A DNA stretch of 64,000 nucleotides, taken from assembly GCF_000520995.1 (NCBI RefSeq), contig NZ_JACA01000044.1, positions 22,607 through 86,606 on the forward strand. The letters run 5' to 3'. The DNA is from Aquimarina macrocephali JAMB N27. Its GTDB lineage: Bacteria; Bacteroidota; Bacteroidia; Flavobacteriales; Flavobacteriaceae. The notes beneath the pieces are model-generated. The model was not told where the DNA came from, searched no databases, and was given only the letters and a program-made list of their open reading frames with translations. Below are positions 52,111 to 61,975 of this stretch, piece after piece; positions within the stretch are counted from its first letter, which is position 1; every line of letters begins with the position of its first letter. Position numbers and translations under genes: made by a program.

Positions 52111-55100
52111 CTATTTGATGGTTACTCTAATTCCTTCAGAATGACTAGAGAACTCTGGTGCATACATACTCTGTATAGTAGTAATACCATTAGAAAAATC
52201 TCCTTTGTTATTGACACGAAGATCATATTCAAAAACATATACTCCTTTGGGTAAATAATCAAAGAAAAAGTTAGTAGAAGCATCTTTAGTACTTTCGTAA
52301 TAGCCTAAACCATCTTGCCATTTATATTGTGAGATTACATTGATTGGTTCCAGGCCAGATGCACGCATATCTTTCATGTGAACAAACTCCATTGCGCGAT
52401 CAGATCTCAATTCGATACGCACTCTTATCAGATCACCTAATTCTAGTTTGGTTTTTGAAGTAATTTCTGTAATTTCTTCACCGGTATCTGTATTCTTTTT
52501 TAAGAACAATTTTTTCTTTAAGGATAGTGGTGTTTTTGCCGAAGTAATTTTGTCTAACTCTTCAAAATATTGCCAGTATAAAGCTCCCCAGGCAATACCT
52601 TTTCCTTTTTTAGAGATTTTGGCAGTTGCCATATTAGGTTTTATTTCATTACCATTCCAGGAGGTTTTAAAATACCCTGTTCCAGCTTCGACCTTTACAT
52701 CTTCCATTTTACCTGGATCGATTTTTTGATCTCCCAATACAATGTCTACCATATCCGTTACCGATAGCCAATCACTGCCTTGCAATAATAATGCATATAC
52801 GGCATCAGAAGTGGCTTTGGTAGTTTTCCAACGATTGGTCTGTTTGTTTTTAAGTAACCAGATTTTTAGATTATCAACAATTTCAGTTCGTTTTGGTTCT
52901 GCTTCTACTTCAGAAAAGACTTCAATCATTAGAGATTGAGTTTCGATTGGAGCCTGATACCAGAACCAACTTGCTGTATTTGATTTCCAATACATCCCTA
53001 ATTCTTCACTAGATACACTTTTTTCATCTAGTGATCTTATGATTTTGTTAGCTGTTGTGCTATCATCATTTCTGTGTGTTATTAAGGCTAGCATTCCTTG
53101 TGCATATAGGCTTTGACTTAACCAATATTTTTTAGATTGTCCCAGGTAGTAGTTCCAGGCCTCGTTAGTATTTTTTGGCCTTTTGATATTTGTGAAGAAA
53201 CTACGCATATACAAATAATGAATCTGAGTATAGCTTAAATGGTTTTTATTGATGTCAATCTTATGTTTCTCACAATATCGCTTAAGCTCCTTGTATTCTT
53301 TTACAAATTCTGCATCAAGAAAACGAACTGCATTTTGTAGCATATTTGCGGTATCTCCATCATACTTCGTAACCCCTAGTTTTTTTAGATGTCCGAACCC
53401 TGTGGTAATATGTTGTGTGATGAACCTATTTTCTCGCCCTCCCTGAAACCACGGGAATCCACCAGAACCATACTGCATTTGTTTTAATTTGTTTAATGCC
53501 GATTGTAGTTCATTATTCATCTTATTAAGATCAAACAGCAAAGCGATTCGTTTCTTTTGTTCTGTTTCGCTTTGTGCATCACGTAACCAAGGCGTTTCTT
53601 GAATCATCAGAGATTTTAATTCCTGGTTTTTTTCAAGATTACTTAGTAGTGCATCACTGGATTTCCATTGGTTAAATACTTCCTGGATTCTGGGATTAGA
53701 GTTAGCAATATGGCTAGCTAAAGTATTTGCATAATATCTAGAGAACGTTTGTTCTGCGCACTCATAAGGATATTCCATAAGGTAGGGTAGTGCCTGTACA
53801 GCATACCAAGCCGGGTTAGAGGTCATCTCCAGAGTAAGCTTATGGTGTTTTAGTGTACTGGAGGTGTTATCCTTTAATTTGTCTAGCGTAAATGTTTTTG
53901 TTTGGTCAGAACGAATCCACATAGGTAGTGTCTCGGTAACTAGCATTCGATTACTTAATACCGGAAGCACATTTTGTTCTCCATCAGAAAAATCTCCTGC
54001 TTTGGCTATAATTTTATATTGTACAGTCTGTACATCATCAGGAATCTGAAGCTCCCAGGATACATTAGTGTTTCCTTTGGCTTTTACCATAAAATCTTGA
54101 CGAGCATTATTATTTTGAAGCTTTGTATCTATCACTTTATTGGTTAAAGCATCAAATAGTTGTAACTCTACAATACCATTAAGATCTTTGGTAGCAAGAT
54201 TTGATATTTTAGAACTTAATATAATTCTATCACCTTCTCTTAAGAACCTGGGTGGATTAGGAAGAATCATCAACTCTTTTTGAGTTACTGTTTCTAAAGT
54301 TGTTGTTGCTGCATTTAAACCTTTGGTATGTGATAGTAGCTGTAATTTCCATTTTGTTAATGCTTCGGGAGCAGTAAAATTGAAACTTACATTGCCGTCT
54401 GCATCAGTGGTTAACTGCGGAAAGAAAAAAGCAGTTTCCTGTAGGTTTTTCCGAATTTTAACACCTTCCAGAGATTGCTGTTCTTGCGGTTTATTTGCTT
54501 TACTTTCCTTTTTGTCTTTCTCTGCAACGTCACCGGCAACTCCGGCAACCCCATCATCATTAAATTCTGCTTCTTCCATTGCAACTTCATTAGAAACGGC
54601 AGATTTGGCGGCAGATCTTTTCATCATCGGAGCGGGAGCTCCGCTTTCCATAATGTCATAATTTTTATTTCGACCTCCAAAATATTGTTGCCCAAAATAT
54701 AGACCATACCAATTTAATTGATCATACCCTTGACTGCTATAATGATACGATGGGTTGTTATGGTTTTGTAATCTAAATGTGAGTACTCCAAAACTCTGTG
54801 TAGCATGTCTTTTACTTTGTGTATAATATGTAGGACGATTGATAGGATCAAAATACCATTGATGAGGTCTAAACTGATCTAAAGAAGCATCATACATACT
54901 AGCCAATAGTTCTGCACTAACCTTATCTCCTTTAGGACCTTTGATTGTAAAACTCCAGGTTTCCTGTTGACCAGGAAGTAATTTGTCTCTAAAAGTTTTG
55001 GTTTCTATACTAAGCTCTGTAGGCTCATAAGGAACAGGAATTATCATTGCTCCACTCTGATAACCGTTGTAGTTTAGGTAGCTATATCCGATTGAAAACC

Positions 55101-58100
55101 CTCCCAGATCCTCTTTTGTAACCGGGATTTTGATAGTTTTACTATTTTTTGAGAGTTTAATAAGTTTTGTCTCAATAATTTTATGATTCTTCTCAATATC
55201 TACTGTGATTGTTATGTCTTCTGAAGCAGAACTAAACTTTATAATCGCTTCGTCTCCAATTTTGTAAGTCGATTTATTTGTTGTGATTTCAAACAATTGC
55301 TGATCACTAATATTTTTATCTTCCTGACTATATAGTGTGATATATTGTATGTCCTTTACGTCCTGGCCAAATCGATCTTTGGTATTTAATTCAATAACAT
55401 ATTTACCCGATTCCCATTTTTTGATAGTGCCTAAAGAAAGTTGTTGTGTTCCTACTTCATTTTCTTTTGTCGATGCAGTATTAAAAGGTTTATCTAGTAC
55501 TATATTTCCTTTATCCCATTTTCGATAATCATGTTCATTTTTAAAAGCATCATGAGGAAATAGTGCTGCGAATTTTTCTTCTTTGAAACCTTCATAATCA
55601 GGTGCTTTCCATGGTCGAATTCGCATAGGTTTTTTAGGAGCTTTCAGCTTGTATACCTTAACCGTTCCTGCTGCTGCAACAGATTCATTATTTAAATTTA
55701 TAGTTGTTATAGTAAATGTGTTGTCTTTTTGTGTTTTATCAATCTTATCTTTGATTGCAATATCTGCGGTTAACGCATGATATCCTACATTAACTATCGT
55801 TGTGCTACTGCGTGTTTCTCCATTAATATCAATTACATCTGCCGTAACCTCGTAATTAAAGATTGGTAAATCCTCTTTAGATACTCCAAGGTCGGGGAGT
55901 GCCTTAAAACTAATGTTGTACTCCCCTTTTTCATCGGTTATGGTCTCTCCATGGGTAATTTCCTGAGGTTCTACTGTGTATCTTGGATACCAATAGCACC
56001 AACGGGGATATTGCACTTTACGGTGTACTCTATACACTACTTTGGCATCAGTAATTGCACTACCGGCATATGCCGTTGCAACTCCGGTTAGTTTTATTTC
56101 ATCATTAACTTTATAGGTCTCTGTAACCGGATTAAATTTAGTCTCAAACTTAGGTCGTTTATACTCTTCAACAGAAAATGAAGTATTATTATAATTATTA
56201 GTTTGTATGGTATACACCCCAGTAAGTCCAGAAGCAGGGACAATAAACTCACCGCTATAAGATCCGTAATCATTAGTTGTAAATTGTAAAGTTTTTACAT
56301 CTTGCCCGTTTACATCTTTTAGTGTAACAAAAGTGGGTTGATTAGATACTACTTTAAATTCTTCTTTGCCATCAGAAGACATCATAATCCCTTTAAAATA
56401 TACAGTTTGTCCAGGTCTGTAAATACTACGATCTGTAAAAAGAAAAGTAGTAGTATTGGTTTTGGTACTATAATCTGGTTTATAAGATTGATTTAGATAG
56501 TACCCCTCAAATCTGGCAGCATCTTTCTCATACGAAACAGTAATGTTAACATCATAGTGATATGTGTTTACTGTTAAATATGCCTGGCCTTTTGCATCGG
56601 TAATTAGTGTTTTATCTAATTTGTTACCGTATCCTCTTTGATTACTTGTTTTCAAATGTATTTTAGCATTGGCAATAGGCGCTCCATTATTACGATTTAA
56701 AACCTGAAAAATTGATTTTTGCGGTGTCCTGTTTTCTGATAATGCCAAATTGCTAACTTGGGTGTTTCCATAAGAAAACAAGCTTTTTTGAGAAAGATCT
56801 TTTGATATAGTTGCTAAAATAAGATATGAGTCTTGCTCTAGTTCTGGTAATAATACTTCGGTAGTATGTGTTTGATAGTCATGTTCATCGCAAATTTCTG
56901 CTTCCCATGTTTTAGTTACCTTTAAGGAACTCAAGAATTTGATCTGATCTTCAGTTTTGTATAACTTATTTAAGTCTTTTAGTTGCTTAGGAGTAATTTT
57001 AAAAGCATTAAAATAAAGCTTATTAAGGTTTTTATATGTGATTAGTAATCTACCAGGTTTCTGTATAGGAACATATTTTTCGGTTTTGATGCTTAATTCG
57101 GTATGAAGTATCTGACTTTTTAATGCTTTACATTGATTGGCTCCTCTCGAATCAGGGAACTTCTTAATTGTAGCATCACATATTTCTAAGGCTTCTTTTA
57201 ATTTCCAGCGATGCGTATCGTTTTCTCCTGGAATATAAGTAGAAGCATATTCTTTATATAAATTCGCAATTTCATAATCATATAAAGCTGAAGCATTATG
57301 GGTGGCAAATTTCTTTTTTTCTGATCGTAAACATTCGAGTAAAACGGTTTTTTTATCACCAAAAACAGCATTTTCTGATACAAATTTTATGCGTTCTATA
57401 TTTACTTCGGTCAAAGCATCTGGAGCTTTATCTCTTGCATGAAATTTTATTAAATCCTGAAATAGTTTTAAAGCATTAAACTGTAATGATAATGAGTCTT
57501 TAGTTTCTATTTTTAAAGATGAAAAAACAGTGTGTTCCTGTAGGTATTTCTTGTCATTTATAGTAAAAGCATATGAAGGTTTGGTAATATTCGTTTCAGA
57601 AGTCTTATAAAAATCTAAAGCATTATGAGTTAAAAAATCATACAGTGTAGGACGATATTTTTTAGAATCACTACGAGTGTCTAAGATTTGATCAAATGCA
57701 TTAAGATTTGTTTGCTGGGCTAAAACCCCATTTTTAAGAGATTTTTGATAATAAAGATGCGTTTCTGCAAATAATGTTTCTAGGTCCCAGGTTCTAAAAT
57801 CTTCGACATCAACTTTTTCTGAAGTTTGAGTTCTATTATAAAACTTCCATCGATTTTGTTGAAAATACTGCCAGTATAAATTGGCAAGAATGCTTTCCAG
57901 AATGTTTCTTTTTGGAAATTTGCTATTATCAATCTCACTTTTTAAGTTTTTGATAATGGTAAGTTGCGCATTTTCTTCTAGAGTAAGCATATACTTCGCC
58001 TTGTGAAGTAACGCTTTGATTACCTGGTTGTCATTATTTTCTTTTTTGGCTTTACCATATATAGTTTCAACTACTTCCAAAGCAGATTTTGGTAACCCTT

Positions 58101-58212
58101 CCTGGTTAAAAGCTTCAACTTTTTTCCAATCACTTTGATAGTCATTTTGACCTTTCATAATATACAGGTTTGATATACAGATTATAATAAGGATGATATG
58201 CTTTTTCATCAT
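52111..58212 (-). CDS. giant alpha-2-macroglobulin family protein
   Basis: About 2033 residues from the ATG at 58212 (KKHIILIIICISNLYIMKGQND signal). MG-type beta domains fill the first two thirds (repeats such as RSIYRPGQTVYFKGIMM and KFETKFNPVTETYKVNDEI), with an N-terminal helical part rich in Lys and Asn. A2M bait and A2M domain: AAFFFPQLTTDADGNVSFNFTAPEALTKWKL. The thioester domain has CAEQ at Cys1485 (context YPYECAEQTFSRY), the classical CxEQ thioester that traps proteases. The C-terminal receptor-like domain ends at YAPEFSSHSEGIRVTIK. Bacterial A2M proteins protect the envelope against foreign proteases; no lipobox, so it may be free in the periplasm or on the surface. Confidence 0.93.
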   Translation of the reverse strand: MMKKHIILIIICISNLYIMKGQNDYQSDWKKVEAFNQEGLPKSALEVVETIYGKAKKENNDNQVIKALLHKAKYMLTLEENAQLTIIKNLKSEIDNSKFPKRNILESILANLYWQYFQQNRWKFYNRTQTSEKVDVEDFRTWDLETLFAETHLYYQKSLKNGVLAQQTNLNAFDQILDTRSDSKKYRPTLYDFLTHNALDFYKTSETNITKPSYAFTINDKKYLQEHTVFSSLKIETKDSLSLQFNALKLFQDLIKFHARDKAPDALTEVNIERIKFVSENAVFGDKKTVLLECLRSEKKKFATHNASALYDYEIANLYKEYASTYIPGENDTHRWKLKEALEICDATIKKFPDSRGANQCKALKSQILHTELSIKTEKYVPIQKPGRLLITYKNLNKLYFNAFKITPKQLKDLNKLYKTEDQIKFLSSLKVTKTWEAEICDEHDYQTHTTEVLLPELEQDSYLILATISKDLSQKSLFSYGNTQVSNLALSENRTPQKSIFQVLNRNNGAPIANAKIHLKTSNQRGYGNKLDKTLITDAKGQAYLTVNTYHYDVNITVSYEKDAARFEGYYLNQSYKPDYSTKTNTTTFLFTDRSIYRPGQTVYFKGIMMSSDGKEEFKVVSNQPTFVTLKDVNGQDVKTLQFTTNDYGSYSGEFIVPASGLTGVYTIQTNNYNNTSFSVEEYKRPKFETKFNPVTETYKVNDEIKLTGVATAYAGSAITDAKVVYRVHRKVQYPRWCYWYPRYTVEPQEITHGETITDEKGEYNISFKALPDLGVSKEDLPIFNYEVTADVIDINGETRSSTTIVNVGYHALTADIAIKDKIDKTQKDNTFTITTINLNNESVAAAGTVKVYKLKAPKKPMRIRPWKAPDYEGFKEEKFAALFPHDAFKNEHDYRKWDKGNIVLDKPFNTASTKENEVGTQQLSLGTIKKWESGKYVIELNTKDRFGQDVKDIQYITLYSQEDKNISDQQLFEITTNKSTYKIGDEAIIKFSSASEDITITVDIEKNHKIIETKLIKLSKNSKTIKIPVTKEDLGGFSIGYSYLNYNGYQSGAMIIPVPYEPTELSIETKTFRDKLLPGQQETWSFTIKGPKGDKVSAELLASMYDASLDQFRPHQWYFDPINRPTYYTQSKRHATQSFGVLTFRLQNHNNPSYHYSSQGYDQLNWYGLYFGQQYFGGRNKNYDIMESGAPAPMMKRSAAKSAVSNEVAMEEAEFNDDGVAGVAGDVAEKDKKESKANKPQEQQSLEGVKIRKNLQETAFFFPQLTTDADGNVSFNFTAPEALTKWKLQLLSHTKGLNAATTTLETVTQKELMILPNPPRFLREGDRIILSSKISNLATKDLNGIVELQLFDALTNKVIDTKLQNNNARQDFMVKAKGNTNVSWELQIPDDVQTVQYKIIAKAGDFSDGEQNVLPVLSNRMLVTETLPMWIRSDQTKTFTLDKLKDNTSSTLKHHKLTLEMTSNPAWYAVQALPYLMEYPYECAEQTFSRYYANTLASHIANSNPRIQEVFNQWKSSDALLSNLEKNQELKSLMIQETPWLRDAQSETEQKKRIALLFDLNKMNNELQSALNKLKQMQYGSGGFPWFQGGRENRFITQHITTGFGHLKKLGVTKYDGDTANMLQNAVRFLDAEFVKEYKELKRYCEKHKIDINKNHLSYTQIHYLYMRSFFTNIKRPKNTNEAWNYYLGQSKKYWLSQSLYAQGMLALITHRNDDSTTANKIIRSLDEKSVSSEELGMYWKSNTASWFWYQAPIETQSLMIEVFSEVEAEPKRTEIVDNLKIWLLKNKQTNRWKTTKATSDAVYALLLQGSDWLSVTDMVDIVLGDQKIDPGKMEDVKVEAGTGYFKTSWNGNEIKPNMATAKISKKGKGIAWGALYWQYFEELDKITSAKTPLSLKKKLFLKKNTDTGEEITEITSKTKLELGDLIRVRIELRSDRAMEFVHMKDMRASGLEPINVISQYKWQDGLGYYESTKDASTNFFFDYLPKGVYVFEYDLRVNNKGDFSNGITTIQSMYAPEFSSHSEGIRVTIK

Positions 58213-58550
58213 ATATATTTTAGGTTGTGAAATAAACGTAAAGAAATGCTGTATTATTTTATATGATAACGCTTCATAATTCATAAATAACATCATAAAA
58301 CTACGTATTTGAAATGAGCCAAGATAATTTTGTTGCTATAAATCAAAATTTCTGCCACATTTTATTTGAAGACTAAGTAAGGCTTAAAAATGGATAGATA
58401 AAATGATAAATGAGGGAAGTCTCTGTTTTGTTTAGGAAACCTTATGATCTAATGAGGAAAATAATAAGAACCGAAATTATTTTTCATTACCTCATTATTT
58501 TATTAGCTAATTGTTAATTGTATCTTTACTCTCTTATTTAAGAGTTTACT
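58213..58550. other. gap between A2M and mpl
   Basis: Divergent start regions of two genes, 338 nt. A TATCTTTA element lies about 33 nt before the mpl start codon at 58551. No gene or hairpin of note is seen. Confidence 0.3.
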
Positions 58551-59909
58551 ATGCGTGTACATTTTATAGCTATTGGAGGTAGTGCGATGCATAACCTTGC
58601 CATAGCATTACATCAAAAAGGATATCAAATAACAGGAAGTGACGATACTATTTTTGAACCTTCAAAATCAAGATTAGAGCGGTATGAATTATTACCAAAT
58701 GAATTTGGTTGGTTTCCAGAAAAAATCACTTCTGATCTTGATGCAATTATTTTGGGGATGCATGCCAAAAAAGATAATGAAGAACTTCTTAAGGCTCAGG
58801 AATTAGGGTTGAAAATATATTCATATCCAGAATTTTTGTATGAACAGTCCAAAAATAAGACCCGTGTAGTAATAGGAGGGTCACATGGTAAAACAACGAT
58901 TACCTCTATGATTTTGCATGTATTGCATTATCATGATAAAGAGGTGGATTATATGGTAGGAGCGCAGTTAGAAGGTTTTGATACTATGGTACACCTCACA
59001 GAAGAAAATGATTTTATCGTTTTAGAAGGAGATGAGTATTTGTCTTCACCGATTGATCGCAGGCCAAAATTTCATTTGTACCACCCCAATATTGCTTTAG
59101 TAAGTGGGATTGCCTGGGATCATATCAATGTATTTCCGACTTTTGATACTTATGTTGATCAGTTTAGAATTTTTATGAATTCTATTGTTAACGGAGGCGC
59201 ATTGGTGTATAATGAAGAAGATCCTGAGGTAAAAAAATTAGCAGAATTAACAGAAAATCCTATTCGAAAATTTGAATATACCACCCCAGAGTATAGTGTA
59301 GAGGATGGAGAAACTTTATTAAATACTCCCGAAGGAGAGATGCCTATTGAAATATTTGGAGCACATAATCTAAATAATCTTGCCGGAGCAAAATGGATTT
59401 GCCAACATATGGGAATTGATGAGGATGATTTTTATGAGGCTATTGCTTCTTTTAAAGGAGCATCAAAACGATTAGAAAAAATTGCAGAGAGTGATAATGC
59501 TGTGGCATATAAAGATTTTGCTCATAGTCCATCTAAAGTAAGTGCAACTACAAAAGCAGTAAAAGAGCAATATCAAAATAGAAATGTGGTGGCTTGTCTC
59601 GAGTTACACACGTATAGTAGTCTGGATGCTTCTTTTTTAAAAGAGTATGAAGGAGCTTTAAACGCAGCCGATGAAGCGGTAGTGTTTTATTCTCCTCATG
59701 CAGTAAAAATAAAACAACTTAAAGAAGTCTCTGCTTCCCAAATCGCTGAAGCTTTTAATCGTAATGATTTGATTATTTATACTGATCCAGAGAGTTTTCA
59801 GCAATACTTAAAGCAGAAAGACTTAGCTAATTCAGCATTATTACTTATGAGTAGTGGTAATTATGGAGGATTAGACTTTGATGAAGTGAAACATTGGATT
59901 GAAAACTGA
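58551..59909 (+). CDS. mpl: UDP-MurNAc L-Ala-gamma-D-Glu-meso-DAP ligase (Mpl)
   Basis: A 452-residue Mur ligase-family enzyme that recycles cell-wall tripeptide. The N-terminal Rossmann-like domain begins VHFIAIGGSAMHNLAIAL, the P-loop is VIGGSHGKTT, and EGDEYLSSPIDRRPKFHLYHP and the late GNYGGLDFDEV are typical. Mpl belongs to the MurC-like group but uses the preformed peptide from wall turnover. Divergent from A2M; both act at the cell envelope. Confidence 0.85.
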   Translation: MRVHFIAIGGSAMHNLAIALHQKGYQITGSDDTIFEPSKSRLERYELLPNEFGWFPEKITSDLDAIILGMHAKKDNEELLKAQELGLKIYSYPEFLYEQSKNKTRVVIGGSHGKTTITSMILHVLHYHDKEVDYMVGAQLEGFDTMVHLTEENDFIVLEGDEYLSSPIDRRPKFHLYHPNIALVSGIAWDHINVFPTFDTYVDQFRIFMNSIVNGGALVYNEEDPEVKKLAELTENPIRKFEYTTPEYSVEDGETLLNTPEGEMPIEIFGAHNLNNLAGAKWICQHMGIDEDDFYEAIASFKGASKRLEKIAESDNAVAYKDFAHSPSKVSATTKAVKEQYQNRNVVACLELHTYSSLDASFLKEYEGALNAADEAVVFYSPHAVKIKQLKEVSASQIAEAFNRNDLIIYTDPESFQQYLKQKDLANSALLLMSSGNYGGLDFDEVKHWIEN

Positions 59910-60007
59910 AAGTGTTTTTAATAGCCTCTAATTGTAAGTTTACTATACTTATTGGTTAGTTCGCAGCTTAAATACTTCAAAATACTCTTATATTAATGTT
60001 TAGAGAC

Positions 60008-60451
60008 TTACGCATTAAATTGTTGAAGATGATGATCCAGATGTTTATATTGTAGTTGTCCCCATTGCTTATTAGTAAATTTTCCAAACATTGGATGAGG
60101 TTCCCATTCTTTTTTGTCTCTCTGGTTAGAGAATTTGGCTACAAGATGTAAAAGTTCTTCTTTTTCGGTTTCAAAATCTTTTTGTTCAACTACTTTTAAT
60201 TTTGAATGCGTTGGTAGATTTTTTCTCCATGGTTTATCATTATACATAGATTTTTTGAAGAATAGCTTTGCAAATACATTAGGTTTAAGCTCGGGATGAT
60301 CTTTTTTTAAAGCAATTTTTAATGGAAATTGACAATGATGAAACATTTGCGAAACATTCATTTTCCCCCAGATAGCAGTACTGGTAACAGATAGTTTGTT
60401 TATACGATTTTCTATTTCGTTTTGTGCAGTTGAATCGAGGAGAGATTTCAT
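60008..60451 (-). CDS. DUF1569 (DinB-like) protein
   Basis: A 147-residue protein of the DinB superfamily, DUF1569 branch: IWGKMNVSQMFHHCQFPLKIAL, FFKKSMYNDKPW and HPMFGKFTNKQWGQLQYKHLDHHLQQF. The histidines (HHC, HLDHH) lie where DinB proteins bind a metal. Stands alone on the minus strand. Function unknown. Confidence 0.8.
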   Translation of the reverse strand: MKSLLDSTAQNEIENRINKLSVTSTAIWGKMNVSQMFHHCQFPLKIALKKDHPELKPNVFAKLFFKKSMYNDKPWRKNLPTHSKLKVVEQKDFETEKEELLHLVAKFSNQRDKKEWEPHPMFGKFTNKQWGQLQYKHLDHHLQQFNA

Positions 60452-60504
60452 ATCAAATTTTTTAGATGACGTATACTCAAAAATACCACTTTTATACCAA
60501 AAAA

Positions 60505-60534
60505 ATAAAGGCTAATCATATGATTAGCCTTTAT
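60505..60534. terminator. palindromic hairpin
   Basis: ATAAAGGCTAATCA-TA-TGATTAGCCTTTAT, perfectly symmetrical, 23 nt after the stop of the minus-strand gene at 60557. Terminator in form, followed on the minus strand by TTTTTTTGG. Confidence 0.65.
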
Positions 60535-60556
60535 AGAATATTATATATATGTTTTT

Positions 60557-61000
60557 TTAACTTACCTCATCAAAGAAAAGACTTAGAAACCCATCTAGAT
60601 CGTCATTATTTGCAATATCTTTTGGAGTTCCCAGATTGATCATTAGCGGTTGATCTTTAATTGTTCCTTTCAAAAAATATTGGAAAGTAGTGCCCATCTT
60701 AAATTTATATCCTTTTAGTTGAGCGCCAAAAGAAGTAAAAGTTACTTCTGTTTTTGAACTATTACTTTCTGCAAATGCCGTTATTGTAGCATCAAAAACT
60801 GCAGATAACATGTCATCACTATAATAATCCCATTTAATAGATGTTCCGTCACAAGCCTGCAATTCATATTGAGATTGAGCTTCACATCCTCTAGGGACTT
60901 GTATGTTATTTCCTACTAAACTAAGAAACGAAATCTTCTTATCCTGCCCATAAAAACTTATGGTCGCAAGAAGTAAAACGAAAGTAAAAATATTCTTCAT
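60557..61000 (-). CDS. hypothetical secreted protein
   Basis: A 147-residue protein with a signal peptide (NIFTFVLLLATISFYGQDK). The mature domain has one cysteine pair (RGCEAQ and QACDG) and a beta-rich core ending SLFFDEVS. No family is recognised. It is followed by a palindromic hairpin. Confidence 0.7.
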   Translation of the reverse strand: MKNIFTFVLLLATISFYGQDKKISFLSLVGNNIQVPRGCEAQSQYELQACDGTSIKWDYYSDDMLSAVFDATITAFAESNSSKTEVTFTSFGAQLKGYKFKMGTTFQYFLKGTIKDQPLMINLGTPKDIANNDDLDGFLSLFFDEVS

Positions 61001-61230
61001 AAATAGGTCAATTTGAAGGTGTTAAAATATTCATTTTTGGATTAAGGGTGTCCAAATATAGTAAAACTTTCATTTTCAAACAAATATATGTAGAAAAATA
61101 ATGTTATTTGATCGTAAATGAAGTGTTAATATAGTGATATTAATTCGGTAATAAGTTGTTGTAATTGAGATAAATAGTTTATACTTACAGATAGGATTTA
61201 TTAGCTATTTTTAATTGTTAAACTTATTAT

Positions 61231-61929
61231 ATGAGTGAATTAAATTCTTCATTTTCTATCAAGGAATGGAGTGAAGATGATCGTCCAAGAGAAAAATTAA
61301 TCGCTAAAGGGAAAAATACGCTAACAGATGCAGAGCTGATCGCAATACTTATTAGCTCGGGCAATCGTGAAGAAAGTGCTGTTGCATTAAGTAAGCGTAT
61401 TTTGTCTAGTGTAGATCATGAAATTAATGCGTTGGGAAAATTATCAGTGAAACAATTGATGAAATTTAAAGGAATTGGTGAGGCTAAGGCTATAACTATT
61501 GTTGCCGGTTTAGAATTAGGGCGAAGACGAAGAGATGAAAACGTACCCATAGTACCAAAAATTACGTGTAGCAAAGATGCTTTTCATCTTTTTCAACCTA
61601 TCATGGGTGATCTGGAGCATGAAGAATTTTGGGTGCTGTTTTTGAATAATGCAAATAAAGTAATCCAGAAAAAGCAGATAAGTGTTGGGGGAAAGACAGG
61701 AACTCTGGTAGATGCTCGAATCGTTTTTAGATCTGCACTAGAATATGGAGCAACAGGAATAATACTGGGACATAATCACCCTAGTGGAGTATTGATGCCT
61801 AGTCAATCAGATAAAATGTTAACCCAGAAACTAAAACAGGCAGGAGTAACTTTGGATATCAATCTACTGGATCATCTTGTTATTACAGAAAAAAACTATT
61901 TTAGCTTTGCAGACGAATCCATATTATAA
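61231..61929 (+). CDS. radC: RadC-family JAMM protein
   Basis: A 232-residue protein of the UPF0758/RadC family. The N-terminal helix-hairpin-helix (about 70-95, LSVKQLMKFKGIGEAKAITIVAG) and a C-terminal JAMM metal site, EHEEFWVLFLNNAN ... GHNHPSG with His181, His183 and Asp194, are all present. RadC was once thought to act in repair; the role in most bacteria is undefined. First gene of a plus-strand run toward the end of the window. Confidence 0.93.
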   Translation: MSELNSSFSIKEWSEDDRPREKLIAKGKNTLTDAELIAILISSGNREESAVALSKRILSSVDHEINALGKLSVKQLMKFKGIGEAKAITIVAGLELGRRRRDENVPIVPKITCSKDAFHLFQPIMGDLEHEEFWVLFLNNANKVIQKKQISVGGKTGTLVDARIVFRSALEYGATGIILGHNHPSGVLMPSQSDKMLTQKLKQAGVTLDINLLDHLVITEKNYFSFADESIL

Positions 61930-61975
61930 AAGTGAGACTTACGAAATTATAAATCATAAGTCATAATACAACAAT

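Noticed and set aside
54323..54661. 112-codon plus-strand ORF inside the A2M gene
   Set aside because: Antisense shadow of a very long open frame with clear domains.
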